Translations under genes and position numbers: made by a program
NCBI GenBank assembly: GCA_031761405.1
Contig: JASEVX010000012.1
Location: 21,968,860-22,032,859 of the forward strand
Reading direction: 5' to 3'
Source: Serripes groenlandicus
Taxonomy: Eukaryota; Mollusca; Bivalvia; Cardiida; Cardiidae
Length of the DNA: 64,000 bases
Notes under the pieces: model-generated
Seen by the model: the letters and a program-made list of their open reading frames with translations, nothing else
What the model was told of the DNA's origin: nothing
Databases searched by the model: none
Shown: positions 12,236-22,847 of the stretch, piece after piece
Layout of the letters: the number at the start of each line of letters is the position of its first letter
Numbering within the stretch: the first letter of the stretch is position 1

Positions 12236-12467
12236 TTAACCCGTTTTCCCTCATTCGACAATTCTGCAGCAGACGACTTTGAACGTTTTTTGTCAAAACA
12301 TAGAAAATCTCCATAATTGAATGGATAACCTATGACAAAAAGTGGAAAACATTGTGGCAAAAGGAGAAATTGCACGTTTTGTGCAATTTCTTCTTTTGTC
12401 ACTATGTTTTCAAAAAGCCGTCTGCTGCAAAGGCGTCAGAAAGCGTCTATATGAGGGAAAGGGTTGA
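12236..12467 (+). mobile_element. TTAA-MITE, full length
   Basis: 232 bp; left flank TTAA, right flank mutated to TTGA; hairpin core GCACGTTTTGTGC. Confidence 0.83.
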
Positions 12468-12934
12468 CATTGTAATTTTTCTAGAATCAACATGTCAAGG
12501 TTTTACTATATACAGTCATGTACTGTAATGTAAACATTTGATTCAAGATTCAGGAATTTCACTGGTATGAAGTGATTCTTTTTTTTTACCATATATATCA
12601 CAAATTCAACAAATCTGCAGCAGATGAATTTGAAAACATGCAGCAAAATGAAATTGTATTTATTGAATTATAGTTGAAAACATTGTGGCAAAAGAAGAAA
12701 TTTTTCATTGTAAGCAGTTCCTCCTTTTGTCTATTTTTCAATAGTCATTAGTGGAAAAGTGGCTGCAGCAGACGCATTTTGAAATCAACGAGCAATTTCT
12801 CCTTTTGCTACAATGTTTTCAACCTTTTTCAGTAATAACACCTACTATTAAAGAGATTTACCATATGTTCAAAGTCGTCTGCTGCAGATTTGCTGTATTT
12901 GGGAAAGGGTTAAAGATTAGGGGTTAACAGTGCC

Positions 12935-13891
12935 TCCTGGGTGTGGTCTTTTTTAACGGAACGTACTCTAGTTTTACCTGCGGCGACTGGGCGGGCGGCG
13001 TCCAGTATGTTGTCAGCTAAATAACTTAAAAAGCCTTTGTCCAATCATCACCAAATTTGGTCAGAATGTGCATTAGCATATTATCTCGGACAAGTTTGAT
13101 AACTAGCCATATCCCTTTGAGTCAATCGAGAGTTATCGCCCTTTAATTATAGAAATTACCTAAAATTGGTCTTGTCAGCTCAATTACTTTAGAAGCCTTT
13201 GTTTAATCATCACCAAATTTGGTCATAATGTGTATTTGCATAATATCTCAGACAAGAACGATAACTAGCCATATCGTTTTAGTCAGTCAAAAGGTATCGC
13301 CCTTTAATTATACAAATTACCTAAAATTGGTCTTGTCAGCTCAATAACTTTAGAAGCCTTTTTCCAATCATCACCAAATTTGGTCAGAATGTGTTTTGGC
13401 ATAAAATCTCGGACAAGTTTGATAACTATTCCTATCGCTTAAGTCATTCTAGAGTTATGGCCCTTTAATTTTAGAAATTACCTAAAATTGGTCTTGTCAG
13501 CTCAATAATTTTAGAAGCCTTTGTTCAATCATCACCTAATTTGGTCAAAATGTGTATTGGCATAATGTCTCGGATAAGTTCGATAACTAGCCATATTGCT
13601 TTAGTCAATTGAGAGTTATTGCCCTTAATTATAGAAATTATCTAAAATTGGTCTTATCAGCTCAATAACTTTAGAAGCTTTTGTTCAATCATCCCCAAAT
13701 TTAGACTTGGTCAGGTTCGATAATTTACCACGTTATTTTAGTCACTACAAACGTATGTCCCTCGAAATGACCAAAACTGAACTAACAGTGTCCGCTCTCT
13801 AAATTTGCCTGACGTACAACCAATTATCACTATACTTGGTCTCAAAAAAACAGGACAGGCGTATTTTGTGACATTTGGCGCTCTTGTTTCT
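12935..13891 (+). mobile_element. Tandem-array repeat, GGCGCTCTTG family
   Basis: Four to five ~160 bp units (13012-13700) around AAAATTGGTCTTGTCAGCTC and ATCATCACCAAATTTGGTCA, then a ~170 bp unique end with ACGTACAACCAATTATCACT that finishes GGCGCTCTTGTTTC. A second copy of that end alone is at 30338-30491. Satellite-like middles bounded by unique ends are typical of bivalve Helentron derivatives. Confidence 0.7.
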
Positions 13892-14053
13892 TGTTCTTTT
13901 TCCCCCACACTTTTCTTTTTGAGAAAGCAGCTAGATGAACATTGATAAACAGACAGAAGAAATAAAACAAAAAAAGGCATTACATACAAGGAGTTTATAT
14001 TCCAATCCTTTACAAGGCTTTTCCAGATCATAATTAATGATATATACATATAT

Positions 14054-14337
14054 ATTTATCACATGACAATGCTTGTATCTGATCTAATATACCCATTATG
14101 TATTTCTTTATATGTTATACATGTAATATAACATGACCTAATCACTAATTTTGTATTCATCCGCGAATGTTTACAAAATGACAGACATCACGATAGATGG
14201 ACGAGGTAAACGGAGCATTATCAGTCATGAAAAAAAAAGTGATTAGTTCACAGTTTATCGAGTATTTTTACATGTTGGGACTATTTTCTGACCGCGAAGA
14301 CCCGATTTTCTTTTTGTGTTTCGTCATGTGATAAAAA
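14054..14337. mobile_element. Possible AT-rich MITE with 13 bp inverted ends
   Basis: TTTATCACATGAC at the left is exactly reversed as GTCATGTGATAAA at the right, 284 bp apart. Nearby is an independent hairpin (14360-14410; TCATTTCATAAAGTTT paired with AAACTTTATATGAAATGA). No target duplication is clear. Confidence 0.4.
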
Positions 14338-14625
14338 GAATTTGACATTCATTATCATTTCATAAAGTTTAATTGAACTTGTTTAATAAAACTTTATATG
14401 AAATGACAACACATGTCAGATCCTATATATATATATACATATTAATAAATCATAATCCTAGCATGTTTTTGATAATCAGGAAATCAATAGAAGATTGTTG
14501 AGTAGTATGTTGAATGGATCTTAAAGGTGTTGTACTCAAGATTATAGATAGTATATTGTCAAAATTTTTAAACTGTTCAAAAGTTTGTATTTTGTACATT
14601 TTCATTGTCTTTCAATCAACTGTTT

Positions 14626-14852
14626 TTAAGCCTTTCCCTGATAGATGCTTTCTGATGCCTCTGTAGCAGACAGCTTTTTGAAAACATAGTGACAAAAGAA
14701 GAAATTGCACAAGATGTGCAATTTCTCCTTTTGCCACAATGTTTTCCACTTTTTGTCATAGGTTATCCATTCAACTATGGAGATTTTCTATGTTTTGACA
14801 AAATACGTTCAGAGTCGTCTGCTGCGATTTGTCGTATGAGGGAAAGGGTTAA
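14626..14852 (-). mobile_element. TTAA-MITE, full length
   Basis: 227 bp; hairpin core GCACAAGATGTGC; several small changes in the left end. Confidence 0.83.
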
Positions 14853-15031
14853 ACATTTACTGCCAAAATAGTTTTCAACTATTTATTACTTAATTTGTTG
14901 TCACTATTAGCAATATTTGCAGACGTTTCAACATTTTAAAATTTTGATCTCCATCTGGAGTTCCAGCACCTTTAAGGATGGATGGGCATGCAAGTATTGT
15001 ACTTGATATATGTTTTCAATGAACCCTTTTC

Positions 15032-15261
15032 TTAACCCTTTCCCTCATACAACAATACTGCAGCAGACGACTTTGAACATTTGTTGTCGAAAATAAAAAA
15101 TCTCCATAATTGAATGGATAACCTATGGCTAAAAGTGGACAGCATTGTGGCAAAAGAAGAAATTGCTCGTTTTGAGCAATTTCTTCTTTTGTCACTATGT
15201 TTTCAAAAAGCCGTCTGCTGCAGAGGCGTCAGAAAGTGTCTATATGAGGGGAAAGGGTTAA
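15032..15261 (+). mobile_element. TTAA-MITE, full length
   Basis: 230 bp; hairpin core GCTCGTTTTGAGC, perfect. Confidence 0.87.
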
Positions 15262-15336
15262 AGTGTAAACGTACTGTTTAGTTAGAATTGTAACCAAGAA
15301 TATATATGAACCAAGAAATGGGAAATCCAACCATTG

Positions 15337-15480
15337 TTTAAACCCTTTCCCACATACAACAAATCTGCAGCAGACGACTTTGAACGTATTTTGTCAAAAA
15401 ATAGAAAATCTCTATAATTGAATGGATAGTTCCAAAATGTGTTTGCTGCAGATTGTTTGAGGTATATGGGAAACAGTTAA
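15337..15480 (+). mobile_element. TTAA-MITE deletion derivative
   Basis: Both ends are present, but the central hairpin and most of the right half are gone; the element drops from the GAATGGATA segment directly to a right-end fragment. It shares its right TTAA (15477-15480) with the next copy. Confidence 0.7.
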
Positions 15481-15706
15481 CCCTTTCCCTCATACAAAAA
15501 TTCTGCAGCAGACACCTTTGAACAAATTTTGTCAAAAAATAGAAAATCTCTATAATTGAATGGATAACCTATGACTAAAAGTGAAAAACATTGTGGCAAA
15601 AGGAGAAATTGCTCGTTTTGAGCAATTTCTTCTTTTGTCATTATGTTTTCAAAAAGCCATCTGCTGCAGAGGCGACAGAAAGTGTCTATATGAGGGAAAG
15701 GGTTAA
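15477..15706 (+). mobile_element. TTAA-MITE, full length
   Basis: 230 bp; hairpin core GCTCGTTTTGAGC. It abuts the preceding derivative with a single shared TTAA, so one copy probably inserted into the flanking TTAA of the other. Confidence 0.87.
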
Positions 15707-15834
15707 AATGCATTTAAAGATTATTGTTAAGATTCAGCTTTCAAAGGGTATAGCATTTGAAATCTTGTAGGAATATAGGCAAAAAAATATTTCTATTAGG
15801 AAAATTCTCAGTTGAAATAAAATATTCAAGGAGG

Positions 15835-16062
15835 AATCCGCTGTGGTCGAGTGGTTAGCGTCGGGGATTCGAAACCGGGTGTCCCGGGTTCGATCCCCAG
15901 TCGCGGCACTACTGTCATGGTGGAGTGCCCTTGGGCAAGGCACATTTTCTAGCCTAGTACTGGTTTGTTTACCCAGGGATCATGAATAATTTAATTTAAT
16001 TGCGCGCTAAATGACCTTAGCTGTCGATGCGCCATAAAACAATATACATTCATTCATTCAAA
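15835..16062 (+). mobile_element. tRNA-derived SINE (type 2)
   Basis: The head has A box TGGTCGAGTGGTTAGC and B box GGGTTCGATCCCC, then a body with CTTGGGCAAGGCACATTTTC and TAGCCTAGTACTGGTTTG, ending in a CATTCATTCATTC tail. The copy at 57961-58195 shares head and body but has a different 3' part. Confidence 0.82.
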
Positions 16063-16644
16063 TATTCAAGGGATTATAAGATGATTAGACTGAAAAAAAA
16101 TAAAGCAATTACCCAATAGTATGCTTGCAATTAATCCATTCCCACATACAGCAAATCTGCAGCAGGCATTTTCTGAAAAACAACCATGAAATAATCTCTA
16201 CAATTGGTTATAATGATTGCATCGAGTTTTAAACCTTATCACAAAATCAGAAATTGTCCATCATAAGCAATTTCTCCCTGTTTGCCACTGTGTTTTTAAA
16301 AGCTGTCTTTTGCAGAGGCATCGGAAAGCATCTGTAGTATGTGGGAAAGGGTTATTGAATGGTATCAAAACCTTAGAGAAGACATTGTCACAAAAAGAGT
16401 AATTACTTATTATGTGAATTTAATATTTCTGTTGAAGACAATAGTTACTACTGATATATGACATTATTTATTCCTTTTCCATATACAAACAATCTGCAGC
16501 AGACAACTTTGAAAATCATCTCGGCAAAGGTTTGGTAAAAAAAAACTCAAGATGAAATTATAGTTTTTGAAAAAGTTGAACACATTGTGGCAAAAAGAGA
16601 AATTTCTCCCTGTTGTCTGCCGCAAATGTGTCAAAATGGGTCAG

Positions 16645-16845
16645 CAGAAAGAAAAAAAGTCTGGTTATTTTGATACCTCATATCTCAAAAACCGTTCATC
16701 ATTTTCTAATGAAACTTGGTACACATGTTCTTATGAATAATACACAAGTCACATAACTCTGGCTTTAATAATTATTCACCCTTTTACGACTTAAGACAAA
16801 AAAAGCGGATGAGCGTTGGCGTTCGCTTGCGGCGCTCTTTGTTTT
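16645..16845 (+). mobile_element. HINE-like repeat, GCGCTCTTG family
   Basis: Contains ATAACTCTGGCTTTAATA and ends with GCGTTGGCGTTCGCTTGCGG then CGCTCTTTGTTTT. It lies only 24 bp before the exon 3 acceptor, so it may supply part of the branch-point region. Confidence 0.65.
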
Positions 16846-16869
16846 ATATGCTTATTCGCTGTGTTACAG

Positions 16870-16984
16870 GTATGGATGCTGATGAAGGACAAGAAGATGA
16901 GACTGGAAGCTGGTCTCAAGCTGAGGAAGTAACCAGAGACGCCAGAATGTCTCCTCCACCCAAAATGTCACCGAAAGCTACAAG
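16870..16984 (+). CDS. SLC4A2-like: Anion exchanger, exon 3 of window (N-terminal)
   Basis: Residues 130-168. Acceptor GTGTTACAG, donor AAG|GTATGT, starting with two bases of a split codon and ending in phase 2. Reads MDADEGQEDETGSWSQAEEV then a short Pro/Lys segment (SPPPKMSPKAT). Acidic followed by basic, poorly conserved, as in AE2-type N-termini. The exon has an in-frame ATG as its third base, so it could also serve as a first coding exon of a shorter isoform if an internal promoter existed, as known for vertebrate AE genes; nothing in the sequence proves that. Confidence 0.68.
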
Positions 16985-17217
16985 GTATGTGTAATTCGAC
17001 CCCCTTTTGCCACATGTAACAAATTTGCAGCAGATGACTTTAAAAAACAACAACAAGCCATAAATCTTTTTAAGAAATAGTAATTAACAAATGAAGTTGA
17101 AAACCTTGTGGCAAAAGGAGAAGTTGTTCATTATTAACAATTTCTTATTTTGCCACAATGTTTTCAAAAAGTCATCTACTGCAGAGGTGTCATTAATAGT
17201 CTGTATGTGGACAAGGA

Positions 17218-17425
17218 TAATCAATCCAGGAGTTGTTGGTTCAAACCTGGCTGGGTTATTATTTCTTTCCCATGATAGATAAAAGTAATTGTGACTAGTG
17301 TCATTCATCTTTCACCAATGGGCTTAATATTCTATTACGAAGGTAGCTACATGTAGTTGTGTGGAGTACTGGTGCGAGAAAGCTGAGCAAAAATCAAAAG
17401 ATGAACTGGCTAGGGTGTTAAATTT
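17218..17425 (+). mobile_element. Decayed tRNA-derived SINE
   Basis: B-box-like GGTTCAAACCTGGC and a body with GTGGAGTACTGGTGCGAGAA, the same body as the fragment at 50817-50975 and, reversed, the SINE at 59345-59643. Confidence 0.6.
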
Positions 17426-17707
17426 CCAATTAATCAATCACTATTTGAAAAATCCAAGCAAAAACATGGACAATCTCTATAAATGTGAAAGTATAATTAT
17501 TGAATAGAGTTGAAAGGGGAGAAATTCCTGAGCAATTGATCCTTTTGTCGTAATGTTTTCAAAAGTCGTCTGCATGTGAGAAAGCGTTAATTAACTCCAT
17601 TGTTTACCGATTGCCTCTTAGCCCTTTCCCTCATATAGACGATTTCTGACGCCTCTGCAGCAGACAGCTTTTTGGTAATCCATTCAATTATAGAGATTTT
17701 CTATTTT

Positions 17708-17830
17708 TGTCTCAGTGACTTTTGTCAAACGTCAAAGAGAATGTTGGCCAAGCTGGGGTTTGAACTCACAACCCCTGGATTGATAGCCCGTATTATTACC
17801 GACTGAGCTACTAGGGCTGGGCTTGCACAT
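17708..17830 (-). mobile_element. Reversed SINE head (tRNA-like part)
   Basis: On the minus strand: A-box-like TAGCTCAGTCGGTA and B-box-like GTGAGTTCAAACCCC. Matches the head of the full SINE at 59345-59643. It sits where a TTAA-MITE is cut off, so it probably interrupted that MITE. Confidence 0.65.
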
Positions 17831-17905
17831 CATTTGAAACCTACCTTCTGGACACTGATGGCAAGCTAGAAGTATAATCATCATGGAAGCCTGTGAAGAG
17901 TGGCA

Positions 17906-18137
17906 ATTAACCCTTTCCCTCATATAGACGCTTTCTGACGCCTCTGCAGCAGACGGCGTTTCGAAAACATAGTGACAAAAGAAGAAATTGCACAAAACGT
18001 GCAATTTCTCCTTTTGCCACAATGCTTTCCACTTTTTGTCATAGGTTATCCATTCAATTATGGAGATTTTCTATGTTTTGACAAAATACGTTTCAAAGTC
18101 GTCTGCTGCAGAATTGTCATATGAGGGAAAGGGTTAG
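17906..18137 (-). mobile_element. TTAA-MITE, full length
   Basis: 232 bp; right flank TTAG; hairpin core GCACAAAACGTGC, perfect. Confidence 0.85.
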
Positions 18138-18411
18138 CAAAACCTGACCTAGACCTTGGACATGTAGGTCCATTGGTAGACCAAACCTTGTCCGATTGAT
18201 AACTGAAAAATGCTTGGACCTACAGTACTCAAATTTAGCTTCTAGGTTAGGCATGACAAGTAGCTGATGCCTATTGATTTTGAGGTCGTCCATTTAAAGG
18301 TCATGGTAACAGTGACCTTGAACACAAAATAATGTTTGACAAACCTCTCTTGTTGCTTATAATTTTAAAGCCTCCAAAGGCCAGTATTTGTATAACTGCA
18401 TATTTCCTCAG

Positions 18412-18590
18412 GTCCGACAGACATAGGCATCGTAAACACCAAAAAGGCTCAGAGAATTACGGGAAACAAGACTTGATGAACCGTCGACAAAAAGGTAGCG
18501 AAGTACACCTTAGTGATATGGCCAGTCATTATCAGCTGGAAGAGGATGAGTCAATGGACTTACCCTCGGCAGATCTCGATGAAATGGCGT
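18412..18590 (+). CDS. SLC4A2-like: Anion exchanger, exon 4 of window (N-terminal, basic/acidic)
   Basis: Residues 168-227. Acceptor CCTCAG, donor T|GTAAGT. Reads SDRHRHRKHQKGSENYGKQD then an acidic tail EEDESMDLPSADLDEMA. Phase 2 in, phase 1 out, consistent on both sides. His/Arg/Lys-rich stretches ahead of the conserved cytoplasmic domain are also found in AE2/AE3. A TTAA-MITE begins about 6 bp after the exon, so the donor consensus is directly followed by transposon sequence. Confidence 0.8.
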
Positions 18591-19112
18591 GTAAGTCTAA
18601 CCCTTTCCAATATATATATATAGACACTTTCTGATGCCTTTGCAGCATATGACTTTTGAAAACTTTCTGGCAAAAGAAAAAATTGCTTATAACAGATTTG
18701 TTGTATGTGGGATTCAGTGCTTGGTTGACTCATACTAAAGACTATGAAAGTTGTAGAGGTGCTTTCCAACCTTGGCTCTCAGTTGATTGCTTGATTGACG
18801 TTAAACATTATTAAACTGCTAGTCATATCATGGCGGCCAGTTCACATACTCGTGTGTTTCTTGCATTTCTCACAACAGACTTTGAGAACATGTAGGAAAA
18901 ATACTGCATTACATAAGCAACTCCTGTCATTTTCAGAATGTGAAATCAAATTTATATTTTAACCCTTTCCCACTTGCAGATGCATATGCCAGCAGATGAC
19001 TTTTGAAAAACAATTGTGGCAAAAGAAAGACATTGTCTCCTCATGATAGTTGTCTTATAATTATGCGGGTAATTGTTTCTGAAAAGAAAAGAGTGTTTGC
19101 TTCCTCTTTCAG
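18591..19112 (+). other. Intron 4
   Basis: Short intron almost wholly made of mobile DNA: MITE fragment (about 18597-18720), reversed SINE tail (18783-18880), MITE half (18957-19070). Acceptor CTCTTTCAG. Confidence 0.7.
18783..18880 (-). mobile_element. Reversed SINE 3' fragment
   Basis: GATTGACGTTAAAC and ATCATGGCGGCCAGTTCACA match the reversed tail of the SINE at 59345-59643. Confidence 0.6.
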
Positions 19113-19273
19113 CTCACAGAATGGAGAACCATCAGGGTTTTAGGAAACACAAGATTGGGAGGAAGAAACACAAAACCGTGTCATCAGTCGTGTACATAGG
19201 GAAGTCTGACAAGGGATCTAAGAAATACGGCAAACCAAAACCTATCAAGAAGTTCGATCACAGTCCCCACGAG
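19113..19273 (+). CDS. SLC4A2-like: Anion exchanger, exon 5 of window (lead into cytoplasmic domain)
   Basis: Residues 228-281. Acceptor CTTTCAG, donor GAG|GTAGGT, phase 1 in, phase 0 out. Reads MENHQGFRKHKIGRKKHKTV, strongly basic, ending FDHSPHE. In vertebrate AE2 the matching junction is a basic stretch followed by HKPHEVFVEL, so the SPHE|VFVEL join with exon 6 anchors the reading frame. Cytoplasmic. Confidence 0.87.
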
Positions 19274-19288
19274 GTAGGTCAATCCCTT

Positions 19289-19536
19289 TTTAGCTCGTCT
19301 GTTTTTTTGAAGAAAAAAAAGTCAGGCTACTGTGGTACCCTTAGCGTCGTCTGGGTCTTCACAAAACTTTAACCTTAGCTCATAACTAAAAAAAAGCATG
19401 TACACATGTTCCTAGGAACAATATGCATGTCTTTACCAAGTCACATGACTCTGGCTTTAATAATTTTTCATTAAAACCCCTTCTAAGACTTAGAAAAAAC
19501 AGATGAGTATTGGCCTTAGCTCCGCGGAGCTCTTGT
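19289..19536 (+). mobile_element. HINE-like repeat, GCGCTCTTG family
   Basis: TTTTTAGCTCGTCTG head, CGAAGAAA-like poly-A stretch, ACATGACTCTGGCTTTAATA middle, tail CTTAGCTCCGCGGAGCTCTT with a perfect CTCCGCGGAG stem. Confidence 0.7.
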
Positions 19537-19798
19537 GCCACTTGGAACAAATCTGCAGCAGACGATGAAACGACTTATAAAAAACATTTTAGAAAAAGGA
19601 GAAATAATTCAGAGCAAGCAATTTCTTCTTTTCCTAGAAAGATTTCAACTGTTTACCAAACACATATAACACATTTCAAGATACATTGCTTCCCATATGT
19701 AGATGCCTTTTGATCCATCTGCAGCAGACGACTTTCTAAAACATTGTAGCAAACGGAGAAATTGCTCATAATAAGCAATTTTTCCATTTGCCACATTT

Positions 19799-21766
19799 TT
19801 AGCTCGAGCTATTACAATCACTTGTGCGTCTGCATTGCAACTTTAGTTAAAGTTTTGCAAGCAAGGCTTTTTCTAAATACCACAGATGCTATTGCTTTGA
19901 AACTTCACACACTTATTGGACATCATCAAATGACCTTGCAGGACGAGTCCCATAACTCTATATCAGATTTTGACACAAAGATGCCCCTTTTTGGACTTAG
20001 AAATTTTGGTTAAAGTTTTGCATGCATGGCTTTTTCTCACAAACCACAGATGCTATTGCTTTAAAACTTCACACACTTATTTGAAAAAGACCTTGAAGGA
20101 CAAGTCCCAAAACTCTATATTAGATTTTGACACAATTATGCCCCTAGTTTTGCGTGCAACTACATTAAGAGTCCATATCTCTGTATTTACTTGATGCATT
20201 GCATTGAAACTTTATACAACCCTTCCCAACCATCACACCTATGTAGATTATCAAGTAAGATAACTCTATCCTGCATTTACTGCAAGTTATAGCCCTGTTG
20301 TTACTTAGAAATTCTGGTTAAAGTTTTGCGTGCACCGACATTAAGAGTGCATATCCTAGTAACTACTTGATGCATTGTATTGAAACCTTATACAACCCTT
20401 CAAACAATCAAGTTTGATAACTCTTTTCAGCATATAATGCAAATTATGGCATATTTTTTACTTAGAAATTCTGGTTAAAGTTTTACATGCAAGGTACTTT
20501 CATGTATATATCTCAGTAACCACTTATGATATTGACTTGAAACTTCATTCATGTCTTCAGGGTAGTTAGACAGTCAAGTTAGATAACTTTTTTGTATGAA
20601 TTTAGTACAAATTATGGCCCTTATTTGACTTTGAAAATTTGGTTAAAGTTTTGCATGCATGGTACTATCATGTACATATCTCAGTAACCACTCAGATTTA
20701 AAACTTCAATATAGTCATTAAGGGTATCACACAATCAGGTAAGGTAACTCCTGACTAATTTTTAGCTCACCAGAGCACAAAGTGCTCAAGGTGAGTTTTT
20801 GTGATCGCCTTTTGTCCGTCGTCCGTCGTCAACATTTGCTTGTTAACACTATAGAGACAACATTTTGCATCCAATCTTCATGAAAGTTTATCATAACATA
20901 TATCTCCATCAGATCTAGGCCAAGTTCGAAACTGGGTCATGTCGGGTCAAAAACTAGGTCACGAGGCCAAATTTAAGGAAAATCTTGTTAACACTCTTGA
21001 AGCCGCATTTTTGGCTTGAGCATGTTGAAATATTGTCAGAATGTTTGTCTTAGTGATATCTAGGCCAAGTTCGAATATAGGTCATGTTGGGTCAAAAACT
21101 AGGTCACTAAGCTAAATTGAAGGAAAATCTTGTTAACACTCTGGAAGCCACATTTTAAACTTGAGCATGTTGAAACTTTGTCAGAAAGTTTGTCTTGATG
21201 ATATCTATGCCAAGTTCAAAAACTTGGTCACTAGGCCAAATTTAAGAAAAATCTTGTTAACACTCTGGAAGCCACATGTTTGGCTTGAGCATGTTGAAAC
21301 TTTGTCAGAATATTTGTCTTGATGATATCTAGGGTAAGTTCGAATATGGGTCAGGTCAGGTCAACAACTAAGTCACTCGGCCAAATTGTAGAACAATCTA
21401 GTTAACACTATAGAGATCGCATTTTTGACTTGAGCAGCTTGAAATTTTGTCAGAAAGTTTGTTTTGATGATAATGCCATTGGCGCTGAAAGAGTTATGTC
21501 TTAAATAGCCCATTCTCAGGTGAGCGATTCCAGGGCCTCATGGCCCTCTTGTTTTATAAATTATGACCCTTTTTGAAGTTAGAAGTTTAGGTTAAAGTTT
21601 TGCATGCAATGCCTTTTCTCACAAACAGCAGATGCTATTCAAACAAGACTTATCCAACTTGATTTATAGTTATATACTATCAAGCCACTATCTCAGTAAC
21701 AACTGTTGTCTATAGTATCAATTGGCCAAATAGTCGAGCATGCTGTCTTGCGGACAGCTCTTGTTT
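19799..21766 (+). mobile_element. Helentron-like array element (outer, nested)
   Basis: Head TTAGCTCGAGCTATTAC; ~150-165 bp tandem units around GTTAAAGTTTTGCATGCA and GATGCTATTGCTTTGAAAC (five or more copies 19850-20760 and one after the nested insert); 3' end hairpin GCTGTCTTGCGGACAGC followed by TCTTGTTT. The inner element 20762-21555 sits in a T-run of one unit, consistent with TT-targeted insertion. Confidence 0.72.
20762..21555 (+). mobile_element. Helentron-like element, GGCCATGGCC family
   Basis: Head TTAGCTCACCAGAGCAC then AGTGCTC and GGTGAG (a foldback head), GTCCGTCGTCCGTCG, about four units of ~145 bp around TCTTGTTAACACTCTGGAAG and AAAACTAGGTCACTAGG, tail CAGGTGAGCGATTCCAGGGC and CATGGCCCTCTTGTTTT. 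The head AGCTCACC is the reverse complement of the tail GGTGAGC(G). Confidence 0.75.
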
Positions 21767-21902
21767 CATCTCTATTGAAGATTATACCCCCATTTAGAGA
21801 GATGTACCATGTTTTTGCCTTGATATTTACAAAGACATCTACTGCTAAGTTCTTGTATGTGGAATGAACCGTAAAACAGTGAAATCTCTTGTATTATTGT
21901 AG

Positions 21903-22083
21903 GTGTTTGTCGAGTTAGATGAACTGTTTACGAGCGACACCCAGGAGATAGAATGGCGTGAAAAGGCTCGTTGGATCAAATTTGAGGAGGACGTAGAAGA
22001 AGGGGCCGACAGGTGGGGTAAACCACACGTGGCCTCACTGTCCTTCAATAGCCTGTTAGAACTGAGGAAAGGCCTAGAACACG
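21903..22083 (+). CDS. SLC4A2-like: Anion exchanger, exon 6: start of band-3 cytoplasmic domain
   Basis: Residues 282-341. Begins VFVELDELF and contains [20 protein letters not shown] followed by [20 protein letters not shown]. This block is nearly identical to vertebrate AE2/AE3; the [11 protein letters not shown] segment is known from mammalian AE2 mutagenesis to matter for regulation by pH. Na-coupled SLC4 members have a recognisably different version (SKPYVATLSL), so this places the gene in the anion exchanger branch. Phase 0 in, phase 1 out, donor G|GTAATA. A decayed copy of its 3' edge lies at 22484-22566. Confidence 0.96.
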
Positions 22084-22483
22084 GTAATAACTTGCCTTCT
22101 TTTATTACAGCATACTTAACCCTTTTCCACATATAGACACTTTCTGACGCCTTTGCAGCAGACAACTTTTGAAAACAATGCGACAAAAGAAGAAACTGCT
22201 CAAATAAAAACAAGCAATTTCTCCATTTACCACAATGTTTTCAACTTTTTTCAGTAATTAAACCTTCATTTATGGGGGTTTTTGCCTAGATTATTTCAAA
22301 GTCGTCTGCTGTAGATTTGTTGTATGTGGGAAAGGGTTAACCCCCTTCTTCAGAGGAATGGTGTACCCCCTAGAGTGGGGGAGGACAGGAGTTTAAACTT
22401 TTTCCCACATGTAGACCCTTTCTGATGCCTCGGCAGCAGACTGCTTTTGAAAACATTGTGGCAAAAAGAGAAATTGCACATAA

Positions 22484-22566
22484 TGTCGTCTCACTGTCCT
22501 TCAATGTTAGAGCTGAGTAAAAGCCTAGAACACGATGAGAACTTGCCTTCTTTTCTTACAGCGTAA
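22484..22566 (+). pseudogene. Decayed copy of exon 6 3' edge and donor region
   Basis: TCACTGTCCTTCAAT, AAAGCCTAGAACACG and ACTTGCCTTCTTTT repeat the end of exon 6 (22039-22110) with an internal loss and a destroyed donor (GATGAGAA instead of GGTAATAA). The following CCCTTCTTCAGAGGAATGG also repeats (22341 and 22570), so the duplicated unit is about 230 bp and includes a MITE. Confidence 0.75.
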
Positions 22567-22620
22567 CTAACCCCTTCTTCAGAGGAATGGAGCGTCCCTT
22601 AGAGTGGGGGAGCTCAGAGG

Positions 22621-22847
22621 TTTAATCCTTTCCCGCATATAGACGCTTTCTGACGCCTCTGCATCAGACAGCTTTTTAAAGCAATGGGGCAAAAGGAGAA
22701 AATGATAATGAGCAATTTCTCCATTTGTCGCAAAGTTTTCCATTTTATTCAATAATTGCAATTTCATGTATAGACAGTTTCCAAACCTTTGTCAATATGT
22801 TTTCAAAGATGTCTGCTGCAGATTTTTTGTTTGTTGGAATGAGTTAA
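22621..22847 (-). mobile_element. TTAA-MITE, older subfamily
   Basis: Both ends recognisable (CCTTTCCCGCATATAGACGC and a right end with TTAA); the central hairpin is eroded. Confidence 0.7.

Larger units (their letters stand above)
8110..16869 (+). other. Intron 2
   Basis: 8.8 kb of mostly mobile DNA. TTAA-MITEs: about 8142-8385, 9060-9289, 9290-9448 (partial), 9449-9678, 10659-10853, 10884-11119, 11185-11418, 11556-11690 (partial), 11709-11938, 12236-12467, 12590-12930 (merged), 14626-14852, 15032-15261, 15337-15480, 15477-15706, 16134-16355, 16470-16640. Also a minisatellite (8699-8876), a dispersed scrap shared with 34380-34422 (9759-9829), an inverted repeat at 10131-10302, a tandem-array repeat (12935-13891), an AT-rich stretch with 13 bp terminal inverted repeats (14054-14337), a SINE (15835-16062) and a HINE-like repeat (16645-16845). 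I see nothing in 8390-8690, 9835-10110 or 10310-10640. Confidence 0.65.
16985..18411 (+). other. Intron 3
   Basis: A degraded TTAA-MITE starts about 12 bp after the donor (16997-17215), followed by a decayed SINE (17218-17425), a MITE scrap (17440-17590), a truncated minus-orientation MITE (17618-17707), a reversed SINE head (17708-17830), and a full MITE (17906-18137). The 270 bp before exon 4 are not recognised. Acceptor TATTTCCTCAG. Confidence 0.65.
19274..21902 (+). other. Intron 5
   Basis: A HINE-like repeat starts 16 bp after the donor (19289-19536); MITE fragments at 19537-19800; then a nested pair of Helentron-like array elements (outer 19799-21766, inner 20762-21555); then a MITE fragment (21769-21875). 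Acceptor ATTATTGTAG. Confidence 0.7.

Noticed and set aside
15841..15908. tRNA gene
   Set aside because: Same reason: SINE head with a long shared body, repeated at 57961.
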